From positions 2,108,001 to 2,172,000 of the forward strand of contig NZ_CP071953.1 of NCBI RefSeq assembly GCF_020084865.1: a stretch of 64,000 nucleotides of DNA, written 5' to 3'. Positions 42,912-52,453 of the stretch are shown one piece after another. The notes under the pieces are model-generated. The model saw only the letters and a list, made by a program, of their open reading frames with translations, ran no database searches and was not told the DNA's origin. This DNA comes from Candidatus Kaistella beijingensis (GTDB taxonomy: Bacteria; Bacteroidota; Bacteroidia; Flavobacteriales; Weeksellaceae). A program made the translations under genes and the position numbers. Numbering within the stretch: the first letter of the stretch is position 1; the number at the start of each line of letters is the position of its first letter.

Positions 42912-45011
42912 TTATCTAAACTGTAGTCCCATTCCAAACATAAAATTTATTCCTGCCTGGGAAAAATAAATAGGACCTTCGTAAACATAACCATTGTTCA
43001 CATACTTTTTGTTGAAAATATTGTTGAATAAAAATTTGAAATCTACTTCTGTTCTTTTTAGACCTAAAGTATATTTTGCACTTAAATCGGTGAGAAAATA
43101 ATCGGGAAGTTTCAGACTTTCATTTTTCGTGTTGTCTAAAAATTGACTTCCAATGTATTGATTTTGAATTCCGAGACTAAAATTTTTAGTTGGGGTGAAA
43201 TTCAACAAAACATTTCCAATGATTTCTGGAGAAAAAGAAATAGGAGTATTACCTAGATTTTCAATTCCTGATGAATTTTCATTTTTAAAATCGATATTTT
43301 CATTTTTACTTAAAGTCAAATTTCCCGAAACATTCCATTTGTCTGATAATTTTGCTAAAGTTCCTAACTCGATTCCCGTTCTGTAACTTTTACCGGAATT
43401 TACTCTGATAAATTCACCAATATTATTGATTTGACCATTCAAAACCAACTGGCTCACGTAATTCATATAATATAAGTTGGCGGTGAAAGAGATGTTATCA
43501 AATGTTTTCTCAATTCCTGCTTCGAAATCATGGAGTTTTTCAGGTTGAGTTTCCGGATTTGCAAACAAGTCGTCGCGATTTGGTTCACGATGTGCGTGAG
43601 CGTAAGAAAAGAATAATTTTCCTTGTGAAATTCGATAATTCAAGCCAAACTTTGGATTAAAGAATAACCATTTTTTATCTAAATCTGCACCTTCTCCGTC
43701 GCCTTGCTGTAAAATTTTGGTGTTGTAATGAATGTTTCTTAGCTGTAAATCACCAAAAAACTCAAAATCATTTAATTTAAAAATCGCTTTTGCAAAACCC
43801 GCCATTTCATTTTTAATAGAATGGTTTCTATAATATTCAAATTCATTAATTTCAGGAAAATAAACTCCGGTTACATTTCCAAAATGTTTTCCATCATATT
43901 GATTGGCAACGATTCCGAAATTCAAATCCAAGTTTTCAAATTTACCGTATAACGTAGAAACTGCGCCATAAAAATCATTATCCAGCCATTTCTTCCTGAT
44001 AAAATCTGATCGTGAAATTGTTCCCTGATTGGGTAAATTGTATTTTGAAAACTTCTCATCCTGCTTATAATTTTCATAATAACCTTTTCCTTTGGTGTAA
44101 TGGAAAGTGGTTTCCAAATTCCAATGTTCGTTGAAATTTTGCTCCCACAATAATTGGTAGTGATTCTGCTTGTAATTATCGGTCTCGTTATCATAAAATC
44201 CGACAATATTTTCCCAATTCGAATCATAAATCGCTCCTGAATAATTAAATTTCGGATTGGTTTCCCAAGTCGCTTTATCAATTCCGTTCCACGCTTGATA
44301 GGTTTTTTCCTTTCCTCCAAAAGCCATGAAACGAATTTTGGTTTTATTTTGTTCAAACAAACCTGTAAAATTATAAGAGTCCAAATCCGAAAAAGCTCGG
44401 TCGATATATCCATCGGAATGAATTTTCGTGTACCGCCCCATTAAACTCAGTCGGTTTTTCCAAAATTTTCCGCTTCCGATTTCTCCTGAATATTTATAGG
44501 TGTTGAAAGATCCGTAAGAATTATCCGATTTTAGATAGAATTTTTCATCGGGATTTTTTGAAATTACATTTACACTTGCTCCAAATGCGGAAACACCATT
44601 AGAAGAAGTTCCAACTCCACGCTGAATCACGATTTGTGACGCAGAACTCGTCAAATCCGGAACATCCACAAAAAAAGTTCCCTGACTTTCGGAATCGTTG
44701 TACGGAACACCGTTCATCATCACATTAATTCCGTTTCCTCCCACTCCGCGAATTCGGAAACCGGTATAACCAACGCCATTTCCCGCATCAGAAGTTGAGA
44801 TCACCGACATTTGGTTTTTCAGCAAAATCGGCAAATCCTGACCGAGATTTTTTTGGTCTAGAACCTTTTGAACATTGATGATTTCTTTGGCGACAGGAAG
44901 CCGTTGGGTGAAGTTGATGGCTTCAATTTGTGATTCCTTGATGGAATCTTTCTGAATTTGTGCATAAAACACAGCCGGACTAAGAAGTCCTAAAAAAATA
45001 AATCCTTTCAT
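42912..45011 (-). CDS. TonB-dependent receptor, probable thiamine importer
   Basis: A 699-residue outer-membrane receptor: signal peptide 1-17 (AVFYA-QI), plug domain (PILLKNQMSVISTSDAGNG, TGFRIRGVGGNGINVMMNG, DLTSSASQIVIQRGVGTS) and a 22-strand-type barrel that ends in Phe-Arg after MGLQ. Energy comes from TonB/ExbBD. The mRNA leader carries a TPP riboswitch, so uptake of thiamine or a precursor is the likely job; TPP-controlled receptors of this kind are known in Bacteroides. ATG at 45011 gives the signal peptide; the ATG at 45107 lies in the leader and was rejected. Confidence 0.9.
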   Translation of the reverse strand: MKGFIFLGLLSPAVFYAQIQKDSIKESQIEAINFTQRLPVAKEIINVQKVLDQKNLGQDLPILLKNQMSVISTSDAGNGVGYTGFRIRGVGGNGINVMMNGVPYNDSESQGTFFVDVPDLTSSASQIVIQRGVGTSSNGVSAFGASVNVISKNPDEKFYLKSDNSYGSFNTYKYSGEIGSGKFWKNRLSLMGRYTKIHSDGYIDRAFSDLDSYNFTGLFEQNKTKIRFMAFGGKEKTYQAWNGIDKATWETNPKFNYSGAIYDSNWENIVGFYDNETDNYKQNHYQLLWEQNFNEHWNLETTFHYTKGKGYYENYKQDEKFSKYNLPNQGTISRSDFIRKKWLDNDFYGAVSTLYGKFENLDLNFGIVANQYDGKHFGNVTGVYFPEINEFEYYRNHSIKNEMAGFAKAIFKLNDFEFFGDLQLRNIHYNTKILQQGDGEGADLDKKWLFFNPKFGLNYRISQGKLFFSYAHAHREPNRDDLFANPETQPEKLHDFEAGIEKTFDNISFTANLYYMNYVSQLVLNGQINNIGEFIRVNSGKSYRTGIELGTLAKLSDKWNVSGNLTLSKNENIDFKNENSSGIENLGNTPISFSPEIIGNVLLNFTPTKNFSLGIQNQYIGSQFLDNTKNESLKLPDYFLTDLSAKYTLGLKRTEVDFKFLFNNIFNKKYVNNGYVYEGPIYFSQAGINFMFGMGLQFR

Positions 45012-45054
45012 TCTTTTAATTTTTAAGATTAATTGAATAAAAGGGGCGATTATC

Positions 45055-45117
45055 ATGCGCAATAAGTAATTGGTAAAAAGTAATATTGCTGATTGCTTAT
45101 TACTCATTGCTTATGTA
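45055..45117. repeat. Inverted pair of 7-bp arrays in the TPP-riboswitch leader
   Basis: Four heptamers of one sense (ATGCGCA, ATAAGTA, ATTGGTA, AAAAGTA) at 45055-45082 and five of the opposite sense (TGATTGC, TTATTAC, TCATTGC and flanking units) at 45083-45117. The arms can pair. The array occupies the space between the riboswitch and the receptor's ATG and shares its unit (ATRAGNA) with the array at 51114-51148. Confidence 0.65.
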
Positions 45118-45188
45118 TTTCCCTAAACAGCATTACCTGTTCCAGGTTCATTGGGTATAATCTCAGCGTTTTACGGCACCCCTTTAAT
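45118..45188 (-). promoter_or_regulatory. TPP (thiamine pyrophosphate) riboswitch
   Basis: Read on the minus strand, all THI-box landmarks occur in order: GGGGTGCC (plus 45175-45182), CTGAGA (plus 45161-45166), ATACCC, TGAACCTG (plus 45143-45150), AACAGGTAATGC and TAGGGAA. A -7 box precedes it by 10 bp. It controls the TonB receptor. The expression platform is occupied by a heptamer array rather than an obvious terminator. Confidence 0.92.
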
Positions 45189-45197
45189 TTCTGGTTG

Positions 45198-45205
45198 CAA
45201 AAATA
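45198..45205 (-). promoter_or_regulatory. Putative -7 box before the TPP riboswitch
   Basis: On the minus strand TATTTTTG fits TAnnTTTG. Transcription would start close to the 5' edge of the riboswitch. Confidence 0.55.
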
Positions 45206-45217
45206 CAAAATTTTTAA

Positions 45218-45961
45218 TTAATAACCTTTATTATTGATGTCGATGTAATAGTAATTTTTACCATCCTTGGTCACTTCGAAAAGTCGGGCGAGTTTCCAGC
45301 TGAAATTTCGTTTGATATCGCTGTACTCAAAAGGAATAATGACTTTGTTGTGAACATCAATTACTCCGAATTTATTTTGGTATGATGCGATAATCATGGG
45401 GTTTTTCAAATCGTCACCTTCTAAAATATGCAGATAATCGTATTGAGGATAAATTGTATACTGACGGTAATCTCCGGGATTTTCAAATTTAGAATCTTCG
45501 ATGATCCCGTACTTGTTCATGAGAATATAAGCGTGAAAAAGTTGTGTTTTGAATTCAGGTTTGCATTTCCCCAAATCTTCATTTTTGAATTTATATACCC
45601 TTTTTCCACTTTGATCAATTCGGAAATCAACATCGTACAAACGAGCAGAAGCATAATCTTTTGAACCGAATTTTCGAACTTTTTCGTTGGGCGAATTTAA
45701 GAGCATGCAATCTTCGGTGAAAAAACCAACGTTACTGTATTCGTGTTTGATAACCACTTTTCCTTTTTGATTGATAAAGCCGAATTTTCCATCCAATTTT
45801 TGTGGTATTAAAGCAGGAATCGAATCATTGATTTTAATTAAATCAGGATTGGTTTTTGGAGAAAAAGATTTTTTAACGATCGTTTTTTTCTTCACAAACT
45901 TTTTCTGCGCCGAAATCAAAACCGTACAACTCAACAAAAATAACATCAAAACTTTCTTCAT
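45218..45961 (-). CDS. WG-repeat protein, secreted
   Basis: A 247-residue protein with signal peptide 1-18 (LISAQ). A Lys-rich stretch follows, then WG-type repeats (PF14903): IPQKLDGKFGFINQKGKVVI, SYQNKFGVIDVHNKVIIPFE and weaker copies between them. The aromatic-Gly dipeptide that gives the repeat its name is FG here. WG repeats form a beta-propeller-like or solenoid fold; their function is not known. It lies upstream of the riboswitch and reads in the same direction. Confidence 0.82.
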   Translation of the reverse strand: MKKVLMLFLLSCTVLISAQKKFVKKKTIVKKSFSPKTNPDLIKINDSIPALIPQKLDGKFGFINQKGKVVIKHEYSNVGFFTEDCMLLNSPNEKVRKFGSKDYASARLYDVDFRIDQSGKRVYKFKNEDLGKCKPEFKTQLFHAYILMNKYGIIEDSKFENPGDYRQYTIYPQYDYLHILEGDDLKNPMIIASYQNKFGVIDVHNKVIIPFEYSDIKRNFSWKLARLFEVTKDGKNYYYIDINNKGY

Positions 45962-46000
45962 GAAAATTCCTTTTGCAAAATTTCAGCCAAAAATAAGGTT

Positions 46001-46444
46001 TTAAAAATTTCTGAAAATGAAGAACACAATTACAATGATTGTTATAATCCAAACTGATTTCCAGCCCAAAAGAATCCTTTCAAGTTTTGGAAACCTCTGT
46101 TTCACACTTTCAAAATTAAAGACCATCAACAATAAAAGATAAGGAATTGAAAGAACGAGTAATGCATTGTATTCGAAAGCTTTTCTAAAATTTAAATGCA
46201 ACAGTTCATGAATCGCTCTTTGAGAGCCACATCCGGGACAATCTAATCCGGTAACCGATTTGAAAGGGCATGAAGGAAAATAAGAACTTTTCAACGGATC
46301 GAAAACAGAATAAACCGCCCCTAAAATTATAATTAAGAGAATGATAAAAAATCGGGGTTTATTTTTAAAGATTGACAAGTATCTGTGATTGATTTTTATT
46401 TTAAATTTTTTCCGAATTTTTAAAATTAGAAAAAATATAGACAC
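46001..46444 (-). CDS. DUF2752 membrane protein
   Basis: A 147-residue protein with hydrophobic segments at about 33-50, 94-112 and 128-146. The family signature is complete: SCPFKSVTGLDCPGCGSQRA, with three Cys, followed by HELLHLNFRKAF. DUF2752 proteins are of unknown function. No ATG is available: the frame opens after a TAA seven bases upstream and the best start is the GTG at 46444. The stop codon lies 39 bp beyond the start of the WG-repeat gene. Confidence 0.78.
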   Translation of the reverse strand: MSIFFLILKIRKKFKIKINHRYLSIFKNKPRFFIILLIIILGAVYSVFDPLKSSYFPSCPFKSVTGLDCPGCGSQRAIHELLHLNFRKAFEYNALLVLSIPYLLLLMVFNFESVKQRFPKLERILLGWKSVWIITIIVIVFFIFRNF

Positions 46445-46505
46445 CGCACATTAAATTTATATTTAATCTAAATGAATTAAGTCAGTACGATGCTGAAAAA
46501 TTTCG

Positions 46506-46513
46506 TATTTTTG
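46506..46513 (+). promoter_or_regulatory. Putative -7 box of the aconitase gene
   Basis: TATTTTTG fits TAnnTTTG, 33 bp before the ATG. Confidence 0.45.
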
Positions 46514-46546
46514 GGCTTCAAATATTTTCACTAAAAACATACCGAT

Positions 46547-48817
46547 ATGACTTTTGACATTGATATGATTAAAAAAGTGTACGAACGCTATCCTGAACGC
46601 ATTGCGAAAGCAAGAGAAGTGGTGGGAAAACCTTTGACACTTGCAGAAAAAATTCTATACACGCACCTTTGGGAAGGAAACGCAACACAAGCTTATGAAA
46701 GAGGGAATTCCTACGTGGATTTCGCTCCGGACAGAGTTGCAATGCAGGATGCGACCGCACAAATGGCGCTTCTTCAGTTTATGCAGGCCGGAAAATCCAA
46801 AGTCGCCGTTCCATCAACCGCACACGCCGATCACTTGATTCAGGCAAGAGTTGGTGCAGAAGCGGATTTGCAGGAAGGAATCAACAAAAATTCTGAAGTT
46901 TTCAATTTTTTGAGCTCGGTTTGCGATAAATACGGAATTGGTTTTTGGAAACCGGGAGCAGGAATTATTCACCAAGTGGTTTTAGAAAATTATGCATTTC
47001 CGGGCGGAATGATGATTGGAACCGACTCTCACACCGTAAATGCAGGTGGTTTAGGAATGGTTGCTATCGGAGTTGGTGGTGCAGATGCAGTAGATGTAAT
47101 GGCAGGAATGGCGTGGGAATTGAAAATGCCAAAATTAATCGGAGTTAAATTAACAGGAAAACTGAACGGATGGACTTCTGCTAAAGATGTTATCTTAAAA
47201 GTTGCCGGAATTCTTACCGTAAAAGGAGGAACTGGTTGCATCGTAGAATATTTCGGCGAAGGTGCAAAATCACTTTCTGCCACAGGAAAAGGAACAATCT
47301 GTAACATGGGTGCAGAAATTGGAGCGACCACTTCAACGTTCGGTTATGATGATTCCATGAGAAGATATTTGGCGGCAACAGGAAGACAAGATGTGGTAGA
47401 TGCAGCTGATAAAATTGCAGAACATTTGACGGGAGACGACGAAGTTTACGCAAATCCAGAACAATATTTCGATCAAGTTATTGAAATCAATTTGGATGAG
47501 TTAGCTCCACATTTGAACGGACCTTTCACACCGGATTTGGCAACCCCAGTTTCAGAATTTCATGATAAAGCGGTTGCGAACGGATGGCCAATCGACGTAG
47601 AATGGGCTTTAATCGGTTCTTGTACGAACTCTTCGTACGAAGATTTATCGAGAGCAGCTTCCATCGTTGAAGATGCTTTCGCAAAAGGAGTAAAACCAAA
47701 AGCAATTTTGGGAATCAACCCAGGTTCTGAACAGGTGAAATTCACTGCGGAAAGAGACGGTTTCTTGGATTCTTTCAGAAAATTTGAAAACGCAAGAATC
47801 TTTACCAACGCTTGTGGACCGTGTATCGGACAATGGGACAGAGAAGGTTCTGAAAAAGGGGAGAAAAACTCCATTATTCATTCTTTCAACAGAAACTTTG
47901 CAAAAAGAGCGGACGGAAATCCAAACACCCACGCTTTCGTAGCATCGCCGGAAATGGTTGCAGCAGTTGCAATTTCAGGAAGATTAGATTTCAACCCAAT
48001 TACAGATACTTTAACCAATGAAGCCGGCGAACAAGTGAAATTGAACGAGCCAACCGGTTCTGAACTTCCTGCAAAAGGTTTCGCAGTGGATGACAACGGT
48101 TATCAAGCGCCTTCGGAAGATGGTTCTAAAGTGGAAGTGGTAGTAAGTCCAACTTCTGACAGACTTCAGCTTTTAGAAGAATTCCCAGCTTGGGACGGAT
48201 TGAACATTACGGGAGCTTTTGTTTTGATTAAAGCTTTCGGAAAATGTACAACCGACCACATTTCTATGGCGGGACCTTGGTTGAAATACAGAGGTCACCT
48301 CGACAATATTTCAAACAACATGTTGATTGGCGCAGTAAACGCTTACAACATGGAAACCAATAAAGTGAAAAATTTATTGACTGGAGAATACGGCGAAGTT
48401 CCTGCAGTTGCAAGAGCGTACAAAGCAGCTAACGTTCCGTCAATCGTTGTTGGAGACGAAAATTACGGTGAAGGTTCTTCAAGAGAACATGCCGCAATGG
48501 AACCAAGACATTTAGGTGTGAAAGCGGTTTTGGTAAAATCTTTCGCACGTATCCACGAAACGAATTTGAAAAAACAGGGAATGCTTGCTTTGACTTTCGC
48601 AGATAAAGCCGACTACGACAAAATCCGTGAGGATGATGTGGTAAACTTCCTCGACTTAGACCAATTTGCACCTGGAAAACAATTGACTTTGGAATTCGTT
48701 CACAACGACGGAACTAAAGATATTGTAATGGCAAACCACACTTACAATGCTCAGCAAATTGATTGGTTTAAAGCGGGTTCTGCTTTGAATTTGATTAAGC
48801 AGATGGAAGCGAACTAA
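46547..48817 (+). CDS. acn: Aconitate hydratase
   Basis: Isomerises citrate to isocitrate in the TCA cycle with a [4Fe-4S] cluster. The 756-residue protein resembles the mitochondrial-type aconitases. The cluster cysteines are in [12 protein letters not shown] and [15 protein letters not shown]. Substrate-binding motifs include [27 protein letters not shown] and, in the swivel domain, [20 protein letters not shown]. It stands alone, with its own -7 box and terminator. Confidence 0.95.
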   Translation: MTFDIDMIKKVYERYPERIAKAREVVGKPLTLAEKILYTHLWEGNATQAYERGNSYVDFAPDRVAMQDATAQMALLQFMQAGKSKVAVPSTAHADHLIQARVGAEADLQEGINKNSEVFNFLSSVCDKYGIGFWKPGAGIIHQVVLENYAFPGGMMIGTDSHTVNAGGLGMVAIGVGGADAVDVMAGMAWELKMPKLIGVKLTGKLNGWTSAKDVILKVAGILTVKGGTGCIVEYFGEGAKSLSATGKGTICNMGAEIGATTSTFGYDDSMRRYLAATGRQDVVDAADKIAEHLTGDDEVYANPEQYFDQVIEINLDELAPHLNGPFTPDLATPVSEFHDKAVANGWPIDVEWALIGSCTNSSYEDLSRAASIVEDAFAKGVKPKAILGINPGSEQVKFTAERDGFLDSFRKFENARIFTNACGPCIGQWDREGSEKGEKNSIIHSFNRNFAKRADGNPNTHAFVASPEMVAAVAISGRLDFNPITDTLTNEAGEQVKLNEPTGSELPAKGFAVDDNGYQAPSEDGSKVEVVVSPTSDRLQLLEEFPAWDGLNITGAFVLIKAFGKCTTDHISMAGPWLKYRGHLDNISNNMLIGAVNAYNMETNKVKNLLTGEYGEVPAVARAYKAANVPSIVVGDENYGEGSSREHAAMEPRHLGVKAVLVKSFARIHETNLKKQGMLALTFADKADYDKIREDDVVNFLDLDQFAPGKQLTLEFVHNDGTKDIVMANHTYNAQQIDWFKAGSALNLIKQMEAN

Positions 48818-48841
48818 ATAAAATGGTTTTTGAAATCTTTG

Positions 48842-48871
48842 AAACCACTCAATAAATTGGGTGGTTTTTTT
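48842..48871 (+). terminator. Terminator of the aconitase gene
   Basis: AAACCACTCAA pairs with TTGGGTGGTTT (one T-G wobble) around a TAAA loop, and a T-run follows. Confidence 0.8.
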
Positions 48872-48920
48872 AGTACAAAAAAGTAACAAAACTCATGTTT
48901 TCAATACCAATCATTAAGTT

Positions 48921-48928
48921 TACTTTTG
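48921..48928 (+). promoter_or_regulatory. Putative -7 box of the receptor gene at 48948
   Basis: TACTTTTG fits TAnnTTTG, 19 bp before the ATG. Confidence 0.45.
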
Positions 48929-48947
48929 AACACCCAAAATTTTATAT

Positions 48948-51110
48948 ATGAAAAAGACCGTTGTAGTCCTAACTTTATTATATTCTTTAAAATCCTTTTC
49001 ACAGGAAAAACCTGCAACCACAAAAGAAAAACAAATCGAAGGCGTAACAATAACCGCCACCAAAAAAGCGGTAGAACAAAAAGCCGACAGAACCATTTTC
49101 GATTTTTCGGAACAACCGGCTTTGAACTCGGGAACTTTAATGGAAGGAGTGAAAAAACTTCCAGGTTTAGTAGTGACCGATATTGCGGGAATGATGTATC
49201 AGGGAAAGTTATTGGCGGTTTATATGGACGGTCGCCCGCTGAATATTTCGTCAAATGAATTGCAGTCTTTTCTAGACGGAATGCCTGCAAATGCGGTGGA
49301 AAGAATTGAAATTATTACACAACCAGGCGCAGAATTTCCTGCAACTTCAGGTGGCGCGATTTTGAATATCATCACTTCTAAAACGGCGAAAAATTATCTA
49401 TCTGCAACCTATTCAGGAAATTACAGTTTCACGAACTATGATAAATGGAGAAGCAGAACCAATAATTCTTTAAGTTTAAATGCTAAAAATAAATATTTTG
49501 GATGGCAACTTAATGTGGGTCAAAATTACCGCGAAGGAATGATGCGTGGAAATATCGACGACCTTTCGCTTACCAATTCAGATGGGCAAAGACGCGGTTA
49601 TTTTGCAAAAGCAGCCATGACTTTCGATATCGGAATGGACCGATTGCTGTTGAATTACGATATTTACCACAACAATAACGATAACTACACCTACAGTACA
49701 GGAAATTTTTTCGGAACGCCCTATCAAACAGAAGATGACGCCAAAACTTTAAACCTGAGAAATGAAGCCGTTGTCACTTATCAGAAAAGATTTACAGACA
49801 AAGCGAAAAAGCTCGACTTTAAATATAATTTTAGCAATGCGAAGTCAGATTTTACGCAAAACAACAGGCTTTTGAACCAAAACGTTTTGGAAAACAATTC
49901 CAATATGAATGTTTCTACTTTTAAAGTGGATTATTCGCAGCCAATGAAGATTTTGGATGAAGGGAAAATCACCATTGGCGGTTTGTACGAACTTCAAAAT
50001 TTTGACACCCAAAGTCGTGGAATTACCAATCTTGATTACCAAAGACAAACCGCGTCCACTTATTTGGAACTTCAGGCGAAACTGAAAAAATTTGATTTCA
50101 CTTTGGGAACAAGGGCGGAAGATTACGATATTTCGGGCATAACAAGAAGTAACGATTTAGCAGGTAATTTGGTGGAAAAAGATTTGATTCCTTTCAAGAA
50201 ATTTAAACTTTTCCCAAATGCGAGTGTTCAGTACAGTTTCATGAACCGTGTTTATCTTGCCTTGAATTACAACAAGAAAATCAATTTACCAAGCATTTCT
50301 TCATTAAATCCGAACAATACGATTTATCAGAATGGGAACTCGGTTTCCACGGGAAATCCTGAACTTCAGCCGACGATTTTCGACAATTACGAGGTGAAAC
50401 TTTCCGCTTTCGATTATGCGTTTATCGGTTATAATGTGAGTGTGGCGAAAAATCAGGTGATGCAAATCGTCACCAGAGAAACTGCCGTGGATTCCAACAC
50501 GGGTTTAACCAATGATTACATCTCTAACCGACAACAAAATATTTCGGAGATGAAAATCCATAATTTCAACATCGGTTTGCCAATTCCGTTTATGATTTTT
50601 TCAAAACCGTTGAAGGAGATTATGAAATTCAATTTCAATCCCGACAAAATTAATTTCCTTTATGTTTACGCTGCTTATCAGAAGCACGAACTTCCCGATA
50701 TGAAGACGAAAGGCTACATGATGTTGAACTTAAATGCACAAATAATTTTGCCTAAAGACGTGATTTTCAATGCAAATTACTTCATTATTCCACCGAGAGG
50801 AAATTACTATTATTTTCAGGCAGTGAAACCAATCGGGAATAATTTAGATTTAACTTTAAGCAAAAAATTCATGAAGGACCGACTTAAAGTTTCTGTTTTT
50901 GCGAATGATGTTTTCAACGGTCAAAAATTCTCTTTCCGTTCTGTGAAAGAAACTCCTTATGTCATCATGTCGAATAAAACCGACAGCAGAAGTTTCGGGA
51001 TTTCGGTGAACTATAAAATTCCAACCAAGAACAAATTGGCGAAAGAAGCTCCAAACATGCTGAATCAGGAGAAAAAAGAAGATGGCGGATTGATGAATCA
51101 GGGACAATAA
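48948..51110 (+). CDS. TonB-dependent-receptor-like outer-membrane barrel protein
   Basis: A 720-residue outer-membrane protein of the OMP_b-brl_3 type (PF14905). Signal peptide 1-18 (KSFSQ); then a plug-like region without a carboxypeptidase-regulatory domain: QIEGVTITATKKAVEQKADR, LMEGVKKLPGLVVTDI, RIEIITQPGAEFPATSGGAI. The barrel follows. A Gln/Lys/Gly-rich tail after the last strand replaces the usual aromatic terminus, which is common in this subfamily. Cargo unknown. It ends next to a heptamer array, a terminator and the IS3 insertion. Confidence 0.87.
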   Translation: MKKTVVVLTLLYSLKSFSQEKPATTKEKQIEGVTITATKKAVEQKADRTIFDFSEQPALNSGTLMEGVKKLPGLVVTDIAGMMYQGKLLAVYMDGRPLNISSNELQSFLDGMPANAVERIEIITQPGAEFPATSGGAILNIITSKTAKNYLSATYSGNYSFTNYDKWRSRTNNSLSLNAKNKYFGWQLNVGQNYREGMMRGNIDDLSLTNSDGQRRGYFAKAAMTFDIGMDRLLLNYDIYHNNNDNYTYSTGNFFGTPYQTEDDAKTLNLRNEAVVTYQKRFTDKAKKLDFKYNFSNAKSDFTQNNRLLNQNVLENNSNMNVSTFKVDYSQPMKILDEGKITIGGLYELQNFDTQSRGITNLDYQRQTASTYLELQAKLKKFDFTLGTRAEDYDISGITRSNDLAGNLVEKDLIPFKKFKLFPNASVQYSFMNRVYLALNYNKKINLPSISSLNPNNTIYQNGNSVSTGNPELQPTIFDNYEVKLSAFDYAFIGYNVSVAKNQVMQIVTRETAVDSNTGLTNDYISNRQQNISEMKIHNFNIGLPIPFMIFSKPLKEIMKFNFNPDKINFLYVYAAYQKHELPDMKTKGYMMLNLNAQIILPKDVIFNANYFIIPPRGNYYYFQAVKPIGNNLDLTLSKKFMKDRLKVSVFANDVFNGQKFSFRSVKETPYVIMSNKTDSRSFGISVNYKIPTKNKLAKEAPNMLNQEKKEDGGLMNQGQ

Positions 51111-51113
51111 TTG

Positions 51114-51148
51114 ATGAGAAATGAGCAATAAGAAATGAGTAATAAAAA
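51114..51148. repeat. 7-bp tandem array after the receptor gene
   Basis: Five heptamers: ATGAGAA, ATGAGCA, ATAAGAA, ATGAGTA, ATAAAAA. Consensus ATRAGNA, as in one arm of 45055-45117. It begins three bases after the stop codon and runs into the terminator stem. Confidence 0.68.
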
Positions 51149-51174
51149 AGCCTTTCAGTTTTGGAAGGCTTTTT
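51145..51174 (+). terminator. Terminator of the receptor gene
   Basis: AAAAAGCCTT and AAGGCTTTTT form a perfect 10-bp stem with a 10-base loop. The IS3 element begins eight bases further on. Confidence 0.85.
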
Positions 51175-51221
51175 ATTTTATTGACCCGTCCTAAAATAAG
51201 TTTACACCAAATAGACTTATT

Positions 51222-51611
51222 ATGGAAAATCGAGAGAAGACAGTAGAAAAGCGTACACAACAAGATTACACAATGGCTTTTAAATTAGGTATTGTTAGTC
51301 GTGTAGAAAAGGGCGAATTCACTTACAAACAGGCACAACAACATTACGGTATCCAAGGAAGAAGCACCGTTTTGGTTTGGCTCAGAAAATATGGTAATTT
51401 AGATTGGAGCAAACCCACCATTCATACCATGTTACAATCCAAAGAAACACCCGCCGAAAAGATTAAAAGATTAGAGAAAGAATTAGCTGATGAGAAACTG
51501 AAAACCAAAGTTCTCAATATGATGATTGATATCTCGGACAAGCAATACGGCACACAGATCCGAAAAAAGTTTACGCCCAAACAGTCAGACAACTCCAAGA
51601 AAAAGGATTGA
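51222..51611 (+). CDS. IS3 OrfA, helix-turn-helix transposase subunit
   Basis: A 129-residue protein that provides the DNA-binding part of the IS3 transposase. The helix-turn-helix is TYKQAQQHYGIQGRSTVLVW, followed by a leucine-zipper-like coiled coil (EKIKRLEKELADEKLKTKVL). At codons 114-116 the message has A-AAA-AAG; a shift of -1 there joins OrfA to the OrfB frame (KVYAQTVRQLQEKGLSL). Without the shift OrfA ends in the short tail KQSDNSKKKD. Confidence 0.9.
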   Translation: MENREKTVEKRTQQDYTMAFKLGIVSRVEKGEFTYKQAQQHYGIQGRSTVLVWLRKYGNLDWSKPTIHTMLQSKETPAEKIKRLEKELADEKLKTKVLNMMIDISDKQYGTQIRKKFTPKQSDNSKKKD

Positions 51612-52453
51612 GTTTATCCAAAATCTGCAGATTGTTTGGGATAAGCAGACAAGCCATTTACCAGCAGCGCCAAAGATTATGTGTTCGGGAAAAAGAATTG
51701 GAGAAAGTTAAACGATTTGTTGAGGAGGTTCGTTTAGAACAGCCCAGAATAGGAACAAGAAAACTTTATTATTTGCTTAAAAATAAGTTCAAGGTTGAAA
51801 ACATAAAAATAGGCAGAGATGCGCTGTTCAATTATTTACGAAGAGAAAACCTGCTTATTTATCCTAAGAAAAGATATACAAGAACAACTTTCTCCAAACA
51901 CTGGCTCAGAAAGCACCCCAACCTTTTGAAAACGACTTGCCTAAAAAGAAAAGAACAGGTATTTGTAAGCGATATCACTTATATAAAAACCAAAACGAAT
52001 GTCTATTATTTATCTTTGGTTACGGATGCTTACAGCAGAAAAATAATGGGTTACGAATTAAGTGAAAATATGAATGCTGAAAATGTAGTCAAAGCTCTGA
52101 AAATGGCCGTTAAAAACAGAACAACTCATCTTCCGCTTATTCATCACTCAGACAGGGGATTGCAATATTGCTCAGAAGTGTATCAGAAAGTACTTGTTGA
52201 AAACAAAATAAAACCCTCAATGACAGATGGCTATGATTGTTACCAAAATGCTTTGGCAGAAAGAATAAACGGAATATTGAAGCAGGAATTTTTAATTCAT
52301 AAATGCAAAAACATTCAGGATTTAAAACAAATGGTTAAAGAAAGTATTTATATTTACAACAACAAAAGACCACATCTTAGTCTGAAGATGAAAACCCCGG
52401 AAACAATCCACAAAAAATCCGGAAAATCAATATCTTCCGGATTGGTATCTTAA
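51608..52453 (+). CDS. IS3 OrfB, DDE integrase-type catalytic subunit
   Basis: The catalytic half of the transposase, 281 residues as counted from a TTG at 51608. The frame is open back to the slippery site, so the real product is probably the OrfAB fusion made by -1 frameshifting and not a separate protein. The HTH_21-like segment VEEVRLEQPRIGTRKLYYLL precedes the rve domain. The DDE residues are in FVSDITYIKT (D), HHSDRGLQYC (D) and YQNALAERINGILKQ (E). No stop or frameshift damage is visible, so the element may be active. Confidence 0.9.
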   Translation: MSLSKICRLFGISRQAIYQQRQRLCVREKELEKVKRFVEEVRLEQPRIGTRKLYYLLKNKFKVENIKIGRDALFNYLRRENLLIYPKKRYTRTTFSKHWLRKHPNLLKTTCLKRKEQVFVSDITYIKTKTNVYYLSLVTDAYSRKIMGYELSENMNAENVVKALKMAVKNRTTHLPLIHHSDRGLQYCSEVYQKVLVENKIKPSMTDGYDCYQNALAERINGILKQEFLIHKCKNIQDLKQMVKESIYIYNNKRPHLSLKMKTPETIHKKSGKSISSGLVS

